A stretch of DNA of 64,000 nt from Archegozetes longisetosus (GCA_018873245.2 JAEMBT020000008.1:2528001-2592000), one strand, 5' to 3'; shown: positions 1-13,776, counted from the first letter of the stretch. Translations and numbers: made by a program. Notes: a model not told the origin generated them from the sequence alone.

Positions 1-544
1 ATTAGTCGTAATATATCTAATATGTTTTTATTATCGATGTAAGCCTTGATCAGATATTGGCAAACCTGGTTATTGGCAATCAATATTGAATGCACCAACG
101 GGTTCCCAGTAACCAGTTCAGACTGTATGTCTTTGTTCAATATTGATTAAAAATACAAATATTTTTTGATGAAAGTAAATTAACAGTCATTTCCTATTAC
201 AATCTGTTTGTCTTAATATGATTTCTCTGAAGGATGTGAAGGTCTTTCTCTCTATCTATTGCATCGGTTTATTATTTCTGTAACTATTTTCTTGTGATAT
301 TGCTTCAAGGTTCAAAAGAAATTATTGAAAATCATTTCAGTACAATTTATAGATAACAACATAGAAAAGTCTATTTCCCCTAAAGTTATTTACGACTAAA
401 GGCTTTTGAATATTATTATTAGATTTTATTATAATTACTCCAGATCAGTATTAAATACTGCTATGGATAATTGATAAAAATTCTTAATCTATTTCAGTCT
501 TGATTCAACATTCTATTGCAAATCAGTCTCGAGTGTTAATGCTC

Positions 545-652
545 TCTAACCCGTTTATGTATGAACTCAAGCTAGTGAACAAGTGTGCGCAGCCAAAAGC
601 GTTCAATGTAAGCAGGATTCACTACAACGGAAATCACTATAAACGGGTTAGA
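545..652. mobile_element. very short TIR element (MITE-like)
   Basis: A perfect 14-bp inverted repeat, TCTAACCCGTTTAT at 545-558 and its reverse complement at 639-652, brackets about 80 bp that are GC-richer than the surroundings. The form suggests a tiny non-autonomous DNA transposon or a fold-back element. No clear target-site duplication is visible and no second copy was noticed in the window. Confidence 0.45.
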
Positions 653-894
653 ATGTGTTATGACGGTTGAAGAATAGTTATAGCACTTAATAATGCAATA
701 TATGTTATTTGAACATTACTACATATTACTTTTGTAGACTGTGATTCACAATAATATATTGCAAAAAAGAATAGTTGAGAAAACTCAAAGGGATTATTAT
801 TTAGATCCAACTGATGCTTATGGCCAGTTTATTACTCTATTTCAACATGATTTGCATTTAGATTGAGAACAACACAACTGAGTTAATTAATTTA

Positions 895-1124
895 CAGTTA
901 AAAACTTGATAATCCTGGATAGCAACAACAGAAAGGCTGTTGTTATGTCAACCTTTCTCTAATAACTATTAGTTTGTTACAATATTTAATTTGTAACTTA
1001 TTTGGATTGCTATAATGAACATTCTATAATTTAGCCAACATCTTCAATGTTGTGGCCTGTTGGCAAGCATACCATCGTGCACGTGACTTCTGGTTGCTAT
1101 CATCAATTATTAAGTTTTTATATA
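895..1124. mobile_element. TA-targeting TIR element, family A, copy 1
   Basis: The left end reads CAGTTAAAAACTTGATAATC and continues to GATAGCAAC. The right end carries the inverted form, GGTTGCTATC then AATTATTAAGTTTTTA. A TA dinucleotide flanks both ends, as expected for Tc1/mariner-like targeting. The interior shares GGCCTGTTGGCAAGCAT and GTGACTTCTGGTTGC with the copies at 25.9, 48.4 and 58.4 kb. There is no coding capacity, so it is a non-autonomous MITE. Confidence 0.75.
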
Positions 1125-1466
1125 TACATATTTTGATGAATGAAAATACAAATGTGTTTGAAATCAGTTATAAAATTGATGATATATCGATTGAAACAAT
1201 TGTTAGTGTGTTCCATTTTTCTAAATGATTGATTGGAATATTCTCTATGAAGATTGACAGCATTTGAGAGAAGGACTCTTAATTTGAAGTAATTAAGTCA
1301 TAAGCTGATGTATTACTATGTATTATATGCAGTTTTGAAGCTTATTTCAACAGTTTTCCAACAACAACACATATTATAAAGATTTTGAGTGAAAATGTAA
1401 CTTTTGGTAAACAGGTGTTTCATTATATGTAAAAGATTTGAATTGAGAAACAAAGTCAAATCCTCC

Positions 1467-2230
1467 ATGACGAATCAGGAAACACCTGAAAAATTAGCTA
1501 AACTGCATATCTGAACAATTGATCGTATTGTTAACAAAATAAAATCTCCTAATTGTGCCAAACGAAAAGTATGAAGTGATCGTTCTTCTAAACTCGATAT
1601 TACTGACTGGAAGCCAATATGAATTTAGCCAATTCTCATTCAAAGAATCGGCGTACACGAATCAGAGAGATAACCAAAAAAGAGCGGCAGTGCTTCAGTA
1701 AATTGAACAAAGAAGAAATGGCTAAAATATGAAATCAATTTAGTTCTGATACTGGCACACGTTCAGAACTGCATTGCTACTAATCAAATAATGATTTTAT
1801 TATTGACTTAAGTCTAATAAACAAAAAACGTTTATTTAACTCTGATGATGAGTTTTAATTTGATTTAACTTTATACTCGAGCAAATTTAGCACTGAATTA
1901 ATGAAAGGATTGATTTATTTAAGACCAACAACGATTGAATGATTATAAGATAGTAGTGCGTTCTTTCAAACATAATGATTTACTACTACCTTATTTTATG
2001 AATAATGGATACTCAAGAACCAGGAAATTAAATCGATTCCTCTATTGACCTTAATATGTCTTAAGGCAACAGTTGCCAACAGAATTTTGTGCTCACATGA
2101 GTTCACCAAAATTATTCAATTACTTCACTTTACTACTGGACGCAATAAGTTTCAGATAAATGAAGCAAATTTCTGCCTTAATCTTGCTTTTCATGAATAA
2201 TGTTCTCAATTCCTTCTCTCTCATATTCCT
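1467..2230 (+). pseudogene. decayed coding stretch, family unknown
   Basis: Conceptual translation gives protein-like segments broken by stops and frame changes. The best segment is a 37-codon open run from ATG 1619 to a TGA at 1730, basic and helix-like, with NRRTRIREITKKERQCFSKL at its core. Upstream (1467-1610) another frame reads TNQETPEKLAKLHI, then a TGA, then SPNCAKRKV. Downstream a third frame carries SDTGTRSELHCY, NKKRLFNSDDEF and ELMKGLIYLRPTTIE, each closed by a stop, and 1980-2200 gives YFMNNGYSRTRKLNRF and PTEFCAHMSSPKLFNYF. At least six stops and two frame shifts argue for a dead gene or transposon relic. I could not assign a family. Multiple short exons of a live gene are a less likely alternative. 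Confidence 0.45.
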
Positions 2231-4499
2231 TTTTGTCCATTTTTCACGAAAAATTATTTTGTTACAAAAAAAATTATTTTTAGCGCAGAAATGATTTGTG
2301 AGGGAAACGTATTTTTTACATACATTTCTTATATTTCTAGTTGAGTGTCAGTTCACAAAATGATGGATTACACCAAACACAGCAATATTACATTTCTAAT
2401 CAGTTCTAGTTGAGTCAAAGTTTAAACAAATTAGTGTAGAATTGTTTTTCTACAAATTTTCTGAAAAGTAATATTTGTTGACCAGAACAAGCACTTACAT
2501 AACATCTTCTGAAAAGAAAGCATGGATGAATCTAATAATATGAATGTTTATCTAGTGTTTTATGATTTGATTTTTCTATTTTCTAGTTATGACTGAAAAT
2601 TGAGTTGAAATCCCTATACAATACTAAGAGAAACTTAATATAGTAGAGCTTGAATTCCCGCCAATTTATTGTGAATTTATTGCCACGACTAGAGTTAAAA
2701 TAACAATAAAGAGAGCAATTTAGTCATAAAAATACACTCTTCTGTTGAATATCTAAGTCTAAACTTAAAAATAATTCAAATCTGGTTTTCAATTTGAATG
2801 CATAAGTTAACCATTAAACTATTCCACTAGATTTCAGTCTCATTCCTAATAATCTTAAGAATGATTCAATGTTTGAGTAGTTCTATAATGAGATAACATA
2901 TTGTAATACAGCTAAGAGACCATGAATTTGACATGTCTGACAGTCTCTGTTTATCTTCTGTCCAATAAATTTCATTGTTGTCATTAAAGAGAGACCTTAT
3001 TTTTCCTATCTTTATAGCATTTCAGTCAAAAGATTCCTCTTTTTCTGTCGGTCGTGTTCTTAGAGCTGTTGAAAGCATTACATATATTCGGTTAGAAAGA
3101 TCTCAATTCAATACAATTTGTAATGCTTTTTAGACCTATTTCTTTCAATCTAATAGCTTGTTGTGGATTTTACCATCTATTCCTTTCCGAAATGATTAAG
3201 TTTTCAAATTATTTGACACATTTTATAAATTGATAGCATTTATCATAATTTATTAGTTCTTTTCAGCTGAAAAGCTTCAGTTAACTTGAATCAATTAAAA
3301 CATGATTCACTCAGATGGCATTATGACAGGACTTGAAATTCGATCATTTTGAATAATTTCTGAATAATAAACACGATCTTAAAAAATATTTTTCAAAATA
3401 CCGCTATAAATTATTAAATTTATTATTCTGGTGTTCCACTTTTTCTTCAAAATTTGTTTATATCATCGGTTTTAATACTGTTCAAACTTTGAGGTATAGA
3501 TTTATATTTTAAATATCAATATTGCTTTATGTATAATATATCACCAGATATTTTCTATCTTTCATAAAACTCAAATTTTTATGGATGCGCATCAAATATG
3601 GAGCCCATTATTCAAGGAAAGATTCAGTAAAAATGCGGTTTTGGTTAGAAATTTTAAGGAATTCTTAAAAGGATTCCCTCTCTTCTGTCGTAATATCTTT
3701 ATATCTTATTATTTTAGATTCTATAAAGCCATAAAACAAGTAATGCTTACGCAATGGAAGACCGTCTTGAATAGAGAAATAAAGATTACATATTATTCCG
3801 GAACAAATTCTGAGTACTTATTAAAATGTGATTAAAGTTAGGATTATAGTTATGTTTGATGTAATTTTGCGTACAAAGGAATAAAACCTGGCTTGTAAGC
3901 TGATATTTGGATGAATATAATATGAATTATGTAGATTTTCCAATTTGGTAGAGACGATGCCAAAGGCTTTTCCGGGCATGATATCGAGTAATACTAACTA
4001 TATTTAAAAGTATGCATTAGAATAGTAAATTTTGTACATGTTACTTTTTGGATATGAACCTAACCGAAAATCATTTGGAAAACTAGATAAATAATGGAAA
4101 ATTGTAGGAAATTGCTAAACAATATGATTTAAAATAACGAGAGATTATGTTAAAAAATTTGACTGTAGAAACTGCATTAAGTCAAGTAAATTATTTTGGA
4201 ATCGCTCACCGAATACTAGGCATACATTGAAGAAATAGAGTTCATTCTAACAAATCACTTCGAGCCCAATAAAATGTTGTAAATTATAGGAAATTAGATT
4301 TGCGAACCTTCGCCCAAACAAGAAATATTCAGAGAAGTTCTTATAATAGTAATAACATTTTTTGGAAGCTCTAAACTTATTCTGACACAAGACTGAACTA
4401 GTGGTAAATTTCTCGAAACATATAAACGATATAAATCTAATTTGTGAAACTAAATGTTTTGATGCGAGTAAGAATAGGTTTAATAAATGGATGGCAAGT

Positions 4500-4502
<3 letters not shown>

Positions 4503-4530
<28 letters not shown>
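4503..4530. repeat. (GA)n microsatellite
   Basis: Uninterrupted GA dinucleotide run of about 14 units on the + strand. Confidence 0.95.
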
Positions 4531-4533
<3 letters not shown>

Positions 4534-6573
4534 TTTGATATAGAAACAATTTAATTTATAATTCACATCAAATCTTTCATGTGTATAATTAAATGTTTTT
4601 CTCGAATAACTTATGAATATATTGAACAATTTATTTAATACATCAGATCTACAACTAATTCTACCATTAATTCTATAACAAATTCATATATTTAATAATT
4701 GAATGAAATCGACTAAATTATTTCAGTCCTAATTATCAGATATGATAAGTTATATAATTTTTATTGAAAAAACAAAGCCTTCATTAGCCATAGCTTCGAT
4801 TGATTCAAATCGAATTGAGTTTGTTTTGCACTAAATATTCTGGGATTCATTCAATTCCTCTCCCTGCTTAATATATAATTCTTTAATCTAATAATTTTAA
4901 TGAACAGCATGTCAGTAGAATTTTTATCGACCGACTATTTATTGTTTTGGGAACCTATTTATCGATCCAAATAAATGTTTTCGATATACGAAAAAGCTCA
5001 TACAAATACGAACAGAACTAAAATATATATTTTTTCATTACTTTTTCGATAAGATTCTGGCATTCAATTTATATTTAGGGCATCGGAGACATAGATAACA
5101 AATTCGGAGTTTATGCCAATTGGTTTCCACTCTTTTTGACTGTTATAATAGAAATATGTTTCGTTGAGTAGGCATTTATCTCTTATATTCATTCAAATGG
5201 TAGAGGAATGATGAAGATTTGGGTGAAAGATGAACAAATCAAAATCAATTTCACTTGTGATCAATTGCTCATAAAATATTAGTTCTACTTTCACTTTTGT
5301 CTAGCTACGCTGCAAATTCTTTAGATTCTTGCCTAATTTTTAGATTCAAGTTTTTCCTCTAGTATTTGTTTTTATACTTATGTTTTTATTTTCATGCCTC
5401 AAATACTTATCGTTTTGAATCTTCATTCATCAAATCTATTAAATTCATGTTATCATTTACTTTCAGTCAACTTATCGAAATATAAAGTTTTTACTTTGAG
5501 TAATAGATTTCTATCAACTGAGTAATTGATTTGTCTTTTAGATACTGAACAAAATGATTTTTTAGGATAATAAACTATTTTCTCTGCTAACTATTTGGAC
5601 AGGAAAGCAGGCTGTAGAAAAAGTATGAGACATTTTACGTGTTTGTAAGAACAGAATCTGTTAAAACTACAAAAAAGTAATTCTTGTTTACTTTATTTAT
5701 CGAATAACATCTTTACCTCCTTTAAGAATATGCTAAACGTCCAAAACAAGAATTTCGAAATTACGTTTTAATCAAAAAACAGCTGTGAGTAAAGTCTATC
5801 AAATTCTGTATCACCAAAACAAGTTTGCTTATGTTTCAGGAATCGTTCAATAACTTAAAAAATTCTTGTGATGCATATTCGAATATGAAGTTTAGAAAAT
5901 ATTTTTCTTATCCGCCTGAAGAAACTGAGCTAAAAACTGAACGAAACATAAGTATATGATCAATAATTTTTTATGAAAAATCGATATTATTTTGATCATA
6001 TCTGAAACTAGAAATTTGCAAACACTTTATTTGAAAGAATTCATAGAAATTATTAGCTATGAGGCAGTATTTAATTGGAGAAATATATGAGAGAAAGGTT
6101 TGAAATTGAAATTCTGGTAGAAATAGATTACATTTTAGTGAATAATAACTGTTCAAATAATTTATGAAATGAAAATACGGAATTAAAATCATGTAAAACT
6201 AACCATTCGCATTCATGAATATTTAAATTGGCTGTCATTATGCCATAATACTATTGGCACAATTTATAATTAATAAACCCTATGGTATTTTATCAGATCA
6301 TTGCAAATGCAAATTCAACTAAATTTTTGGTTTAGATTCAATTTCTATTTAACCAATGAATTGAGCAGTTTTATCATGAGTTGCCATTAAAAAGTCTGTA
6401 ATGCTCAAGCGAATAGAAACATGGTATTGCAAGTGATCATCGAAAATATAAATCTTTTATTATTGGAAAATTGTTTTCAATCAGTTAGATTAAGATTGAG
6501 TATACAAAAAAGTAACTTTCAATACAAAAGCATTGAAATCCATTAGAGTTTAAATTTTAGGAAATTGAGAGAT

Positions 6574-6618
6574 TGAGTGAGTGAGTGAGTGAGTGAGAGA
6601 GAGAGAGAGAGAGAGAGA
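6574..6618. repeat. compound (GAGT)n(GA)n microsatellite
   Basis: About five GAGT units run directly into about eleven GA units on the + strand. Confidence 0.95.
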
Positions 6619-9600
6619 AAGTTTAATCGTGTAAAAAAATAACTTTTTTCAAGAAACTAATTGTTCAGAGAATGTACAAGTATATAAAACTCATATAATA
6701 ATAATATGAATAATGATATATTAGGGGTACATTCACTAATGACTAGAGCAACAATAGATTATTATAAATGACTTTAATCTTTTCGTATTCATTCATAGTA
6801 TTGTTATATTAAGTTGTTTTTCAGTGTAAACAATATATACAATGCATCCAATGTGATTACTCTTCTATGTTGTCTACCACTAAAAATATTTATGTCATTG
6901 CTTTTCATATTGGATAAATTGCAGAGCCCATTTAATTTATACGCTTCAAAGAATATATTTAAAGCAACTTATCTATTCTTTAAGAAATCTCTAACTTACT
7001 ACAAATTATAAATATAGTTATGTCGATGCAGATTTTATTCATCTGCGGAATTCTTTAATTTATTAATGCCACCGATCTTTCAAACGTATTAAATTCGTTC
7101 TTATACATAACTTGCTCACCACTACTCGCGCTCAATACTTAGAGGTAGCATTTCGGATTTTAACATATTTGGAAAGTGTTTGCAAGTTCACAACCATACA
7201 TTTATTCCATAAATTTGATCTTTTACTTACTAAAATCAATATTGAATAATCTGATATTGAGATTTGGGTATCATATACTCACTAGTAGTGAAATGGATCG
7301 TAATAAATGAAATAAGATCATATTTTCCCATAGAATTTTCAATGAAATACAACCTGAAGATACCGACTGAACCTCTCAAATTTTGATTATGCTAATCAAA
7401 ATAGCTCTAGCTTGAAAAGTTCCAAATTTAGATCTGAGAAATCTTATCTGAAAGATTTGAGTGGGAAACTTTTCGATCTAAACTTATCGATTTGAGACAA
7501 CTTTTCGCTTAAGTACTTCAACTCTCGATGTCTCTGCTGTGATTATTCACTTCTCCTTTGTATTTTCTGAAATCCCCAAATAAATATTTTTCAATTCAAG
7601 CTATCTAAAAAATAGAAAAATCTTTCAGTTCCAAACATATTGATTGAGTATCCATTTTATTTATTCAGTAATTGATCGATAGCGTTGTGTAAATTTCTTT
7701 ACCCATAGATTATTTTTCTTATTTGAGTAATTTTTTAGGTCAATTTTCTCAACATATCAATAAAACAGATTCTACAAATAAATAACAATTAAAATAAATA
7801 AAAATAGATTATCAGCACTTCAATTACAGTGCATTTGTTACTACATTTTTATTAAGTATTAATTGAACAAAAATAATTATGAGGAACACTTTTCACTTTG
7901 ACAAGTATAACAATCTCGATTAGTGCTAACATCTCATAAATATCTAGTATTTCACTGATCTGATTAATCGAACTGCTTTTTCTTACAATTATCTGAATCT
8001 AGTAATTGTTTCGCAAAATCATGATTAATGTAAACCTTTCACTCAATGGTCTTTCCGAGACTTGACTTAGAGAAAACTGTCTTTCAATAAATTAGTTGCC
8101 AGACTGTTATCAAAATAATTGGCAGACATTTCTAAATATAACACGAAATTTGATTATCGAATTAGGACCGAGTCTTGTCATTAAACGTGAATAATTGGAA
8201 AATATTTTGTGACAAATACTGTTTTGTAATCTTTAACAAATACAAGTTTCATGAATTTCGATTACCTAATTTTGCCTTACATTTTGTGCTTTTAGGATCA
8301 CTTAAACCATTGCTTCCTTTCAAATCACTACAGTTCAAGAACTCATTCTAGAAGAAAAAAATTCAACAAAAAACAAACAAAAAATCGATATCCAGCCTAT
8401 TTTCTATCTGAGTGAAGGCAATTATATTCTCAACTTATTGAAACATTTACTGTTTTCAAACTTATTTTGATTAAGATTGAAAAATAGCTGCAAAATCATA
8501 TAGATTATAGCAATTATATTGAATGCATTTTGACAAAAATATTGATGAATAACTTAAAATGAAGTTTATATAACTAGTAAAGATAGTATTTTGTTAATAT
8601 AATAGTTTATCTTTAATTTGTTTCATGTCTTAACAACTAATGCATTGATCGGTTAATTATTCATTTAGTGAGGAGATACTAATCTGATTAGAAATTCCTG
8701 AGAGAAATGTGTTGGAAAGCAAAAAGTAGTTTATTATTCTAGATGTAAAATCTGGAACATTAGGCTTGTAACACTTCTAGAATAATCTTCACTAAAATGC
8801 GCATAAATTGCATTTTATTATGTGCTAAACTATATATATTTCTGTGTTAATGCAAATCTAATTCTAGCATATCTTTGATTAGCTCCCAGAAAGTTCGTAA
8901 ACTTTTTTGTTAATTTTTTTTTACTAATTGATTGAATATTTTTGCCTTTTGCTTAACTTGAAAGTGAAAGCTTAAATTAAATAATATCTGAATACTTGCG
9001 ATATGGCTATAAAATATGATAGATTATCAAAAAATGGAAATCAGAAATTGCAATCAGTTAATTATATTTTAATTTGGAAAATGAGTGAACTTCAGGCGTA
9101 AAAATTTTCACTAAAAAAAGTCTTTAGGCTTACTAAAAACACTGAAGTTAACTGATATAAATTCCCTTTAGTATCATGTGTTGTTAGTTAAGAACTAGAT
9201 TATCAAAAACTCCTTCATTATTAATTATCAATTCGAGAGCCTGTCATCAGTTGAACAGTGACTTATTAAGAAAAATAAAATAAAGTATCAATATAAATTA
9301 TTTTTATTAAAAATTAACTCAAAATATATTTCTAATCTAATTGAACTCCGTAATATATTTAGTTATCTAATCTCTAATAGATTGAAGCTAGATTTTCAGA
9401 AATAGTTACTCGAAGAAGTTATTCATTACTGAAAACTTACTAACAATACATATATTTAATCTAAAAATAGTTAACAATTGCTAGGGTCTAATAGAATAGT
9501 TTTCAATGTGAACGAAGAAGAATAGAAAAATTAGCTGAAAATGAATAAAAAATGATAGCTAAGATTTAGAGTATGTTAAATAGCGAAACATGATGTACTG

Positions 9601-10771
9601 TATTAGGTAGAAGTTTCAAGTAGCATAATAAGTCTATTACATAAGGCATTGTGGAGAAAAACCAAAGTTTTTGTGTTGATTCAGTCTCCACTTTCTTCTT
9701 GAAACCACATCTGTTTCCCAATAATCTAGTTTCGCATTTTCTATCCACGTTTTTTCCTTTATTTTCTATCCTCTAAACTTCGGCACATCTGAATTCCTAT
9801 TAATAGTTGGCTCACTGTATAATCAATTAGAGCCGTATCACATTCACAGAAATAGCTAACAGAGAGTAAATTTCATAACAACAAAATTGTTTAACAGATT
9901 TTCTAAATTCGTGCAATGATTTAAAGCTTTAAAATGTTATAACCATTGGAGTTTGACTAATGGAAAGTGTTAAAGCACATGCCAGCTATTTGTTGAGACC
10001 TAAGAAATTGACTTGTTTTAATACACACACTTTGATGCTTAAGCAAGTTTTGAGTGATTTTCAGAGCACTAATAATAAGAATATCATATAATTTGATACT
10101 TGAGTCTCAAATTTAATTAATTAATAATATTGCTGCTAAATCTTAATTGCAAATTATGCTAGTCAACGGATGCTGTCTTCATTTTAATATCCATAGTAAC
10201 GTTTTTTCATCTATTTTGGCATATTTTAAGGGCTCTTCATATCCATCAGGTTGTTCTATATGTTAATAGCTTCGTTTAAAATTTCGAATTGTTTCAACAG
10301 AAAAAATCTATCAAAAGAGAAGAGAAACTAAAGATAGATGTGATACTAGCTTTTTTTCTAGTGAATAGCATTTATATCGTACTCTCCCTAATTGAATTGT
10401 CATCCATTCAAATGGTTAATCATTGAAATGAGCGCATTTGGGACTCATTTGAATTTATTTACCAAACGAATAGTTGATCTAAAGTAGAGAAAACAAGAGT
10501 TGAATAAAATATTTAAAGTAAGAAAATAATGTTGATTTGAATAATTGACTTGGCGCAAATTATAGAGCTGTGATGTGATTCAAAGGTATTTTATTCGTTG
10601 TTTATCGCAATAGGGATAACTTGATGGGTATCTCACTAATTTAATGCCTCAACAGAACAAATACGTCACTATGCAATCAATCCCTACTAAGCAAAATCTA
10701 TTTAATCCACACTTCCCTAGTATAACCTTAATATCTTTACTTCACTCTTCATTCGTTTGAAATTTTCTCTA

Positions 10772-10999
10772 CTATCTGGTCTCATTTAATATACTTATAA
10801 GTTTTACAGATATTCTACATTCAAATCTTACTAAACAAAACTTGAATCTAATTGCATTAAATTTGAATTTTCTTTCATTTATTGATTGCCGCATTGAATG
10901 CCACGATTCTGTACTCAAATGCTTTTTCAAAACTTTACTCAACAGGGAGTTTGTCGAATAAATATTTGTCATAACTTTTAAATGAATTAATTTTCTCAT
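10772..10999 (-). CDS. uncertain 75-codon ORF
   Basis: An ATG-started ORF on the - strand with a mixed, fairly protein-like composition (stretches such as KVLKKHLSTESWHSMRQSIN) in a very AT-rich setting. It has no signal peptide, no recognisable motif, and lies about 1 kb downstream of the secreted-peptide cluster on the same strand. It may be a chance ORF or an isolated exon, and no function can be suggested. Confidence 0.15.
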   Translation of the reverse strand: MRKLIHLKVMTNIYSTNSLLSKVLKKHLSTESWHSMRQSINERKFKFNAIRFKFCLVRFECRISVKLISILNETR

Positions 11000-11659
11000 T
11001 TCTCATGTGTCTTCGAATCAATTCTGACTTTTGCTAACAATTCTTCTATATTCTAAGCATTCTGTTAGTTTTTATTTTGAGAGACCAAGTTAGAAAATGA
11101 AAAAAATAAAATATTATAATTAGATTTGAGCATAACTTGAGTAAAGTTAAAAAATTTTTCGTTTAAAAGAGTAATAATTTTTCTTTAAAGAAGAGCATTA
11201 AATATTAAAATCTATTCACATCTAAAACTTTTCTACAGTTTCATTAGTTATCAAGTAATCAAATATTTATTAAATAAATTCTATTTCAAACTTGATAACA
11301 ACCATATTATTCTTAAGCACGGGCTTTAAAGTTTAGTTAATTAGTTTCACTTAACGTAAGGCTAGAAATCTTCTAATTAGCAGCAGTCGAACCGGTCATT
11401 AATTATCTCGAGAGAGTGGTTTTGCCGCTATTTTTCAATAAGAAAGCAATGTATATAACAACTCGAAAGCATCGGGTACTCAGTAAACTTTTATGCATAT
11501 CACATCAACTTCTCAATCCTTTCTTACTAATTCTTTTGACTTTAGCATTACTTATGTAAACTTTTGTTTCTCATCGATCTCATAGGCGTGTAGTTAGTGT
11601 TGAAATAATTTTCTATTTAATTTATTATAATTTGTTCAGTGTGAATCTTACTTATTTGC

Positions 11660-11689
11660 AATTATAGCACAAGTAATTGTGCTATAATT
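11660..11689. other. perfect 13-bp hairpin, 4-nt loop
   Basis: AATTATAGCACAA at 11660-11672 pairs perfectly with the inverted copy at 11677-11689 around a GTAA loop. The stem is too short for a typical miRNA precursor. It could be a structured 3' end or the remnant of a fold-back insertion. Confidence 0.6.
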
Positions 11690-11989
11690 CAAATTGGAAA
11701 ATGTCATAATTAAATTGTACTCTTTATTTCAAACTATTCAATAAATACTTTTATGCGAAAGTAAATTAATTAGAAATTTTCAAGAATCGGTCTCTTTGAT
11801 GATAATTACACTAAAATGTTGCACATAAACTCAATAGGATTTTCATCAGTAGATATATTAGGTGTAAGCTAACGAAACCTAATAAATGTGACTTCTTTGA
11901 AAAAGAAAAGATAATCAATTATGAACGGGTCAGCTTTGAAAAGGGTTTCGATTTTCTTAAAAAATGCATAATTCATTTTTGACTTTAAC

Positions 11990-12700
11990 TAACTTGTTTT
12001 CAGTGTGACTACTATCATCTTGATTTTGATTATTGCTGTTAATCATATCCGAACTCTCAGTCGATTATCAACGAAAATTCTCAAGAGTCATATTGTAATT
12101 GAAATTCAACAATAATTTCATGGGATTAAATAAGAAATTCTAGTCTTTCAGTTGGTAATTCAGTTTTTGATTACCATTTATTTCGAAGTGTAGCATTGTT
12201 GCATTAGTATCTCTTTCCGATTTCTACAAATAAGTTTAATTTGATATTAGGAATCAGTTTTATTTCACTAGAAATTAAGTGATTTTTGATCAAATGTTTT
12301 AATAAAGTGAAGCCAAAATCCATTACTAAATATTTATTCTGAAACATTTCTCTTGGAAAATAAGCTAAAATCATATCTGAATTTGAACAGATACATAATT
12401 TAATTATTCAACAAAATTTGGGTAAATATTGAATTAATTATAATGAAAATTGTAATAAGGAACAAACAAATTTATTATTGATTTTAAAATTGAAGTCAAA
12501 TGAAGCTTAGATTACAATGAGATATGTCTGAAAAGGATAATAACAAAAAAAGTAGAGACAGATCCAATTGCGGGTGAAGTATTGATTCTATATTATCAAT
12601 CTATTGAATACTATAAAATATAGCTATTGTAAAGTGTGCAGCTTCTTTTGTTAGGGATTAAGACTGCAACATTTTCAAACAATATTTAACATCTAAACTT
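11990..12700 (-). pseudogene. decayed tandem duplicate of the 13.6-14.4 kb secreted-peptide gene
   Basis: Read on the - strand, this region aligns with 13.6-14.4 kb at an offset of about 1.7 kb, both in the first-exon area (AATTTGAACAGATACATA against GTTTGAACAAATACATA) and in the second exon, where IKNHLISSEIKL here matches IKNYLTPNEIKL there. The copy looks dead: the start codon position reads ATA instead of ATG, an in-frame TAA replaces the last CAA codon of exon 1, the GT donor has become AT, and the exon-3-like part (around 12.05-12.10 kb) contains TGA and TAA in tandem. Identity is moderate, so the duplication is not recent. A live gene with a different exon layout cannot be fully excluded. 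Confidence 0.55.
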
Positions 12701-13626
12701 TGTTCAATCAAATATTTAAAATATTTTTGAAAATTAGATGCTACTTTAGAAAGAAAATACAAACTAAGTATAGGTAAAGATATATATGATATACAAGATA
12801 ATCATGGTTTTCTATTTGCTATCTTACTTTCTATTGCTAACAATCCTATTAAAGCAACACTTATTGCTTACTATTAAATTTTAATTGGTTTTTATCTTGG
12901 ATCAATTTATTCTTCACCTCATTATCATTAGCTTTATTTAGGTTAGAATTATTTATTGGCTTTTCTCTACTATTTTTTGCTTCTCTTTTTCATAACAGTA
13001 TGGTTTTCAACGAATTAATCAAATCAATTCACTTGTGTCTTACATTTTCAAACTAACAAATATCTTCAAATTATGTTCTGAAAAATTGTTCACAAGGAAA
13101 GTACTTTAATTTAAATAATTATATAACTTTTCTAAATTGGGAGATATCTCGAGCTAAAAGTTACAAGTCAGTTCAAACTTTTCGATAGGATTGCATTGTT
13201 ATAAGACAAATTTTAGTGGTGGTCGTTCTAGGAACATACTCATATAAGTTAAATATAAAAACTCTTTTCAACATACACATCTATGTATTAATGAACAATT
13301 AATTAACTTAAAGTATTTCATTTATCTTATCACTCAATCTTTTACTTTAACTCATTGAATCAAGTTTAAAGGTTTGCATGAGTTTGATTCTGCAATTTTA
13401 GAGAATAAATCTATTGAAACAATGTTTGAGCAAACTATAAGCACAAAAGTGTATTTTATGATTACACAATAATTAAAATATTAAGAGATAAATAGGAGTT
13501 AGACAGCTCTTAATAATCGATTGAACAATTCTAAAACAATTAATATGAGTCCTGGGTTCATTAAAATAATCAAAAGTTTAATCTCCATCACGTTTGCTAC
13601 AATTTGAAGTAATTTTATGAGAGAAC

Positions 13627-13776
13627 CTGTAATTACTGTGAAGTTTTCAGTTGTGACCACATTATGTTTTACTTTGAGTAGTTTCTCTTCAATCCGAGTT
13701 CTATTTGAAATAACTATTTGCTTTTCTTTCTTATTATTCTTGTCAATCTTTTCCAATGCTCTGATCGAGTTCTTAA
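13627..13776 (-). CDS. candidate third exon of the secreted-peptide gene (charged helical segment)
   Basis: The reading frame is open well beyond these bounds and encodes a Lys/Glu-rich, helix-prone segment including SIRALEKIDKNNKKEKQIV and RTRIEEKLLKVKH. A CTAAC branch-point-like site near 13.86 kb is followed by a T-rich run with no AG until the acceptor at 13776. A possible donor, ATTACAG before gttctc, closes it at 13627. The phase of this acceptor does not match the only visible donor of the preceding exon, so the join is unresolved. It may use another acceptor, or belong to a separate transcript. The coding character is clearer than the exact boundaries. Confidence 0.4.

Larger units (their letters stand above)
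2231..11650. other. long non-coding stretch, no convincing gene
   Basis: Both strands are dense in stops. Open runs of 60-100 codons occur (for example 3581-3835 +, 4247-4549 -, 5971-6192 -), but they lack domain signatures, cysteine patterns or convincing splice signals and are of a length expected by chance in AT-rich DNA. Two GA/GAGT microsatellites lie inside. One ORF at 10772-10999 (-) is listed separately because its composition is slightly more protein-like. Confidence 0.5.

Noticed and set aside
3581..3835. 84-codon + strand ORF beginning MDAHQIWSPLFKERF
   Set aside because: Starts with ATG and is moderately protein-like, but has no motif, splice context or promoter. Several ORFs this long are expected by chance here.
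4247..4549. 100-codon - strand ORF rich in SLSLSL
   Set aside because: Its N-terminal part is translation of the GA/CT microsatellite; the rest has no features.
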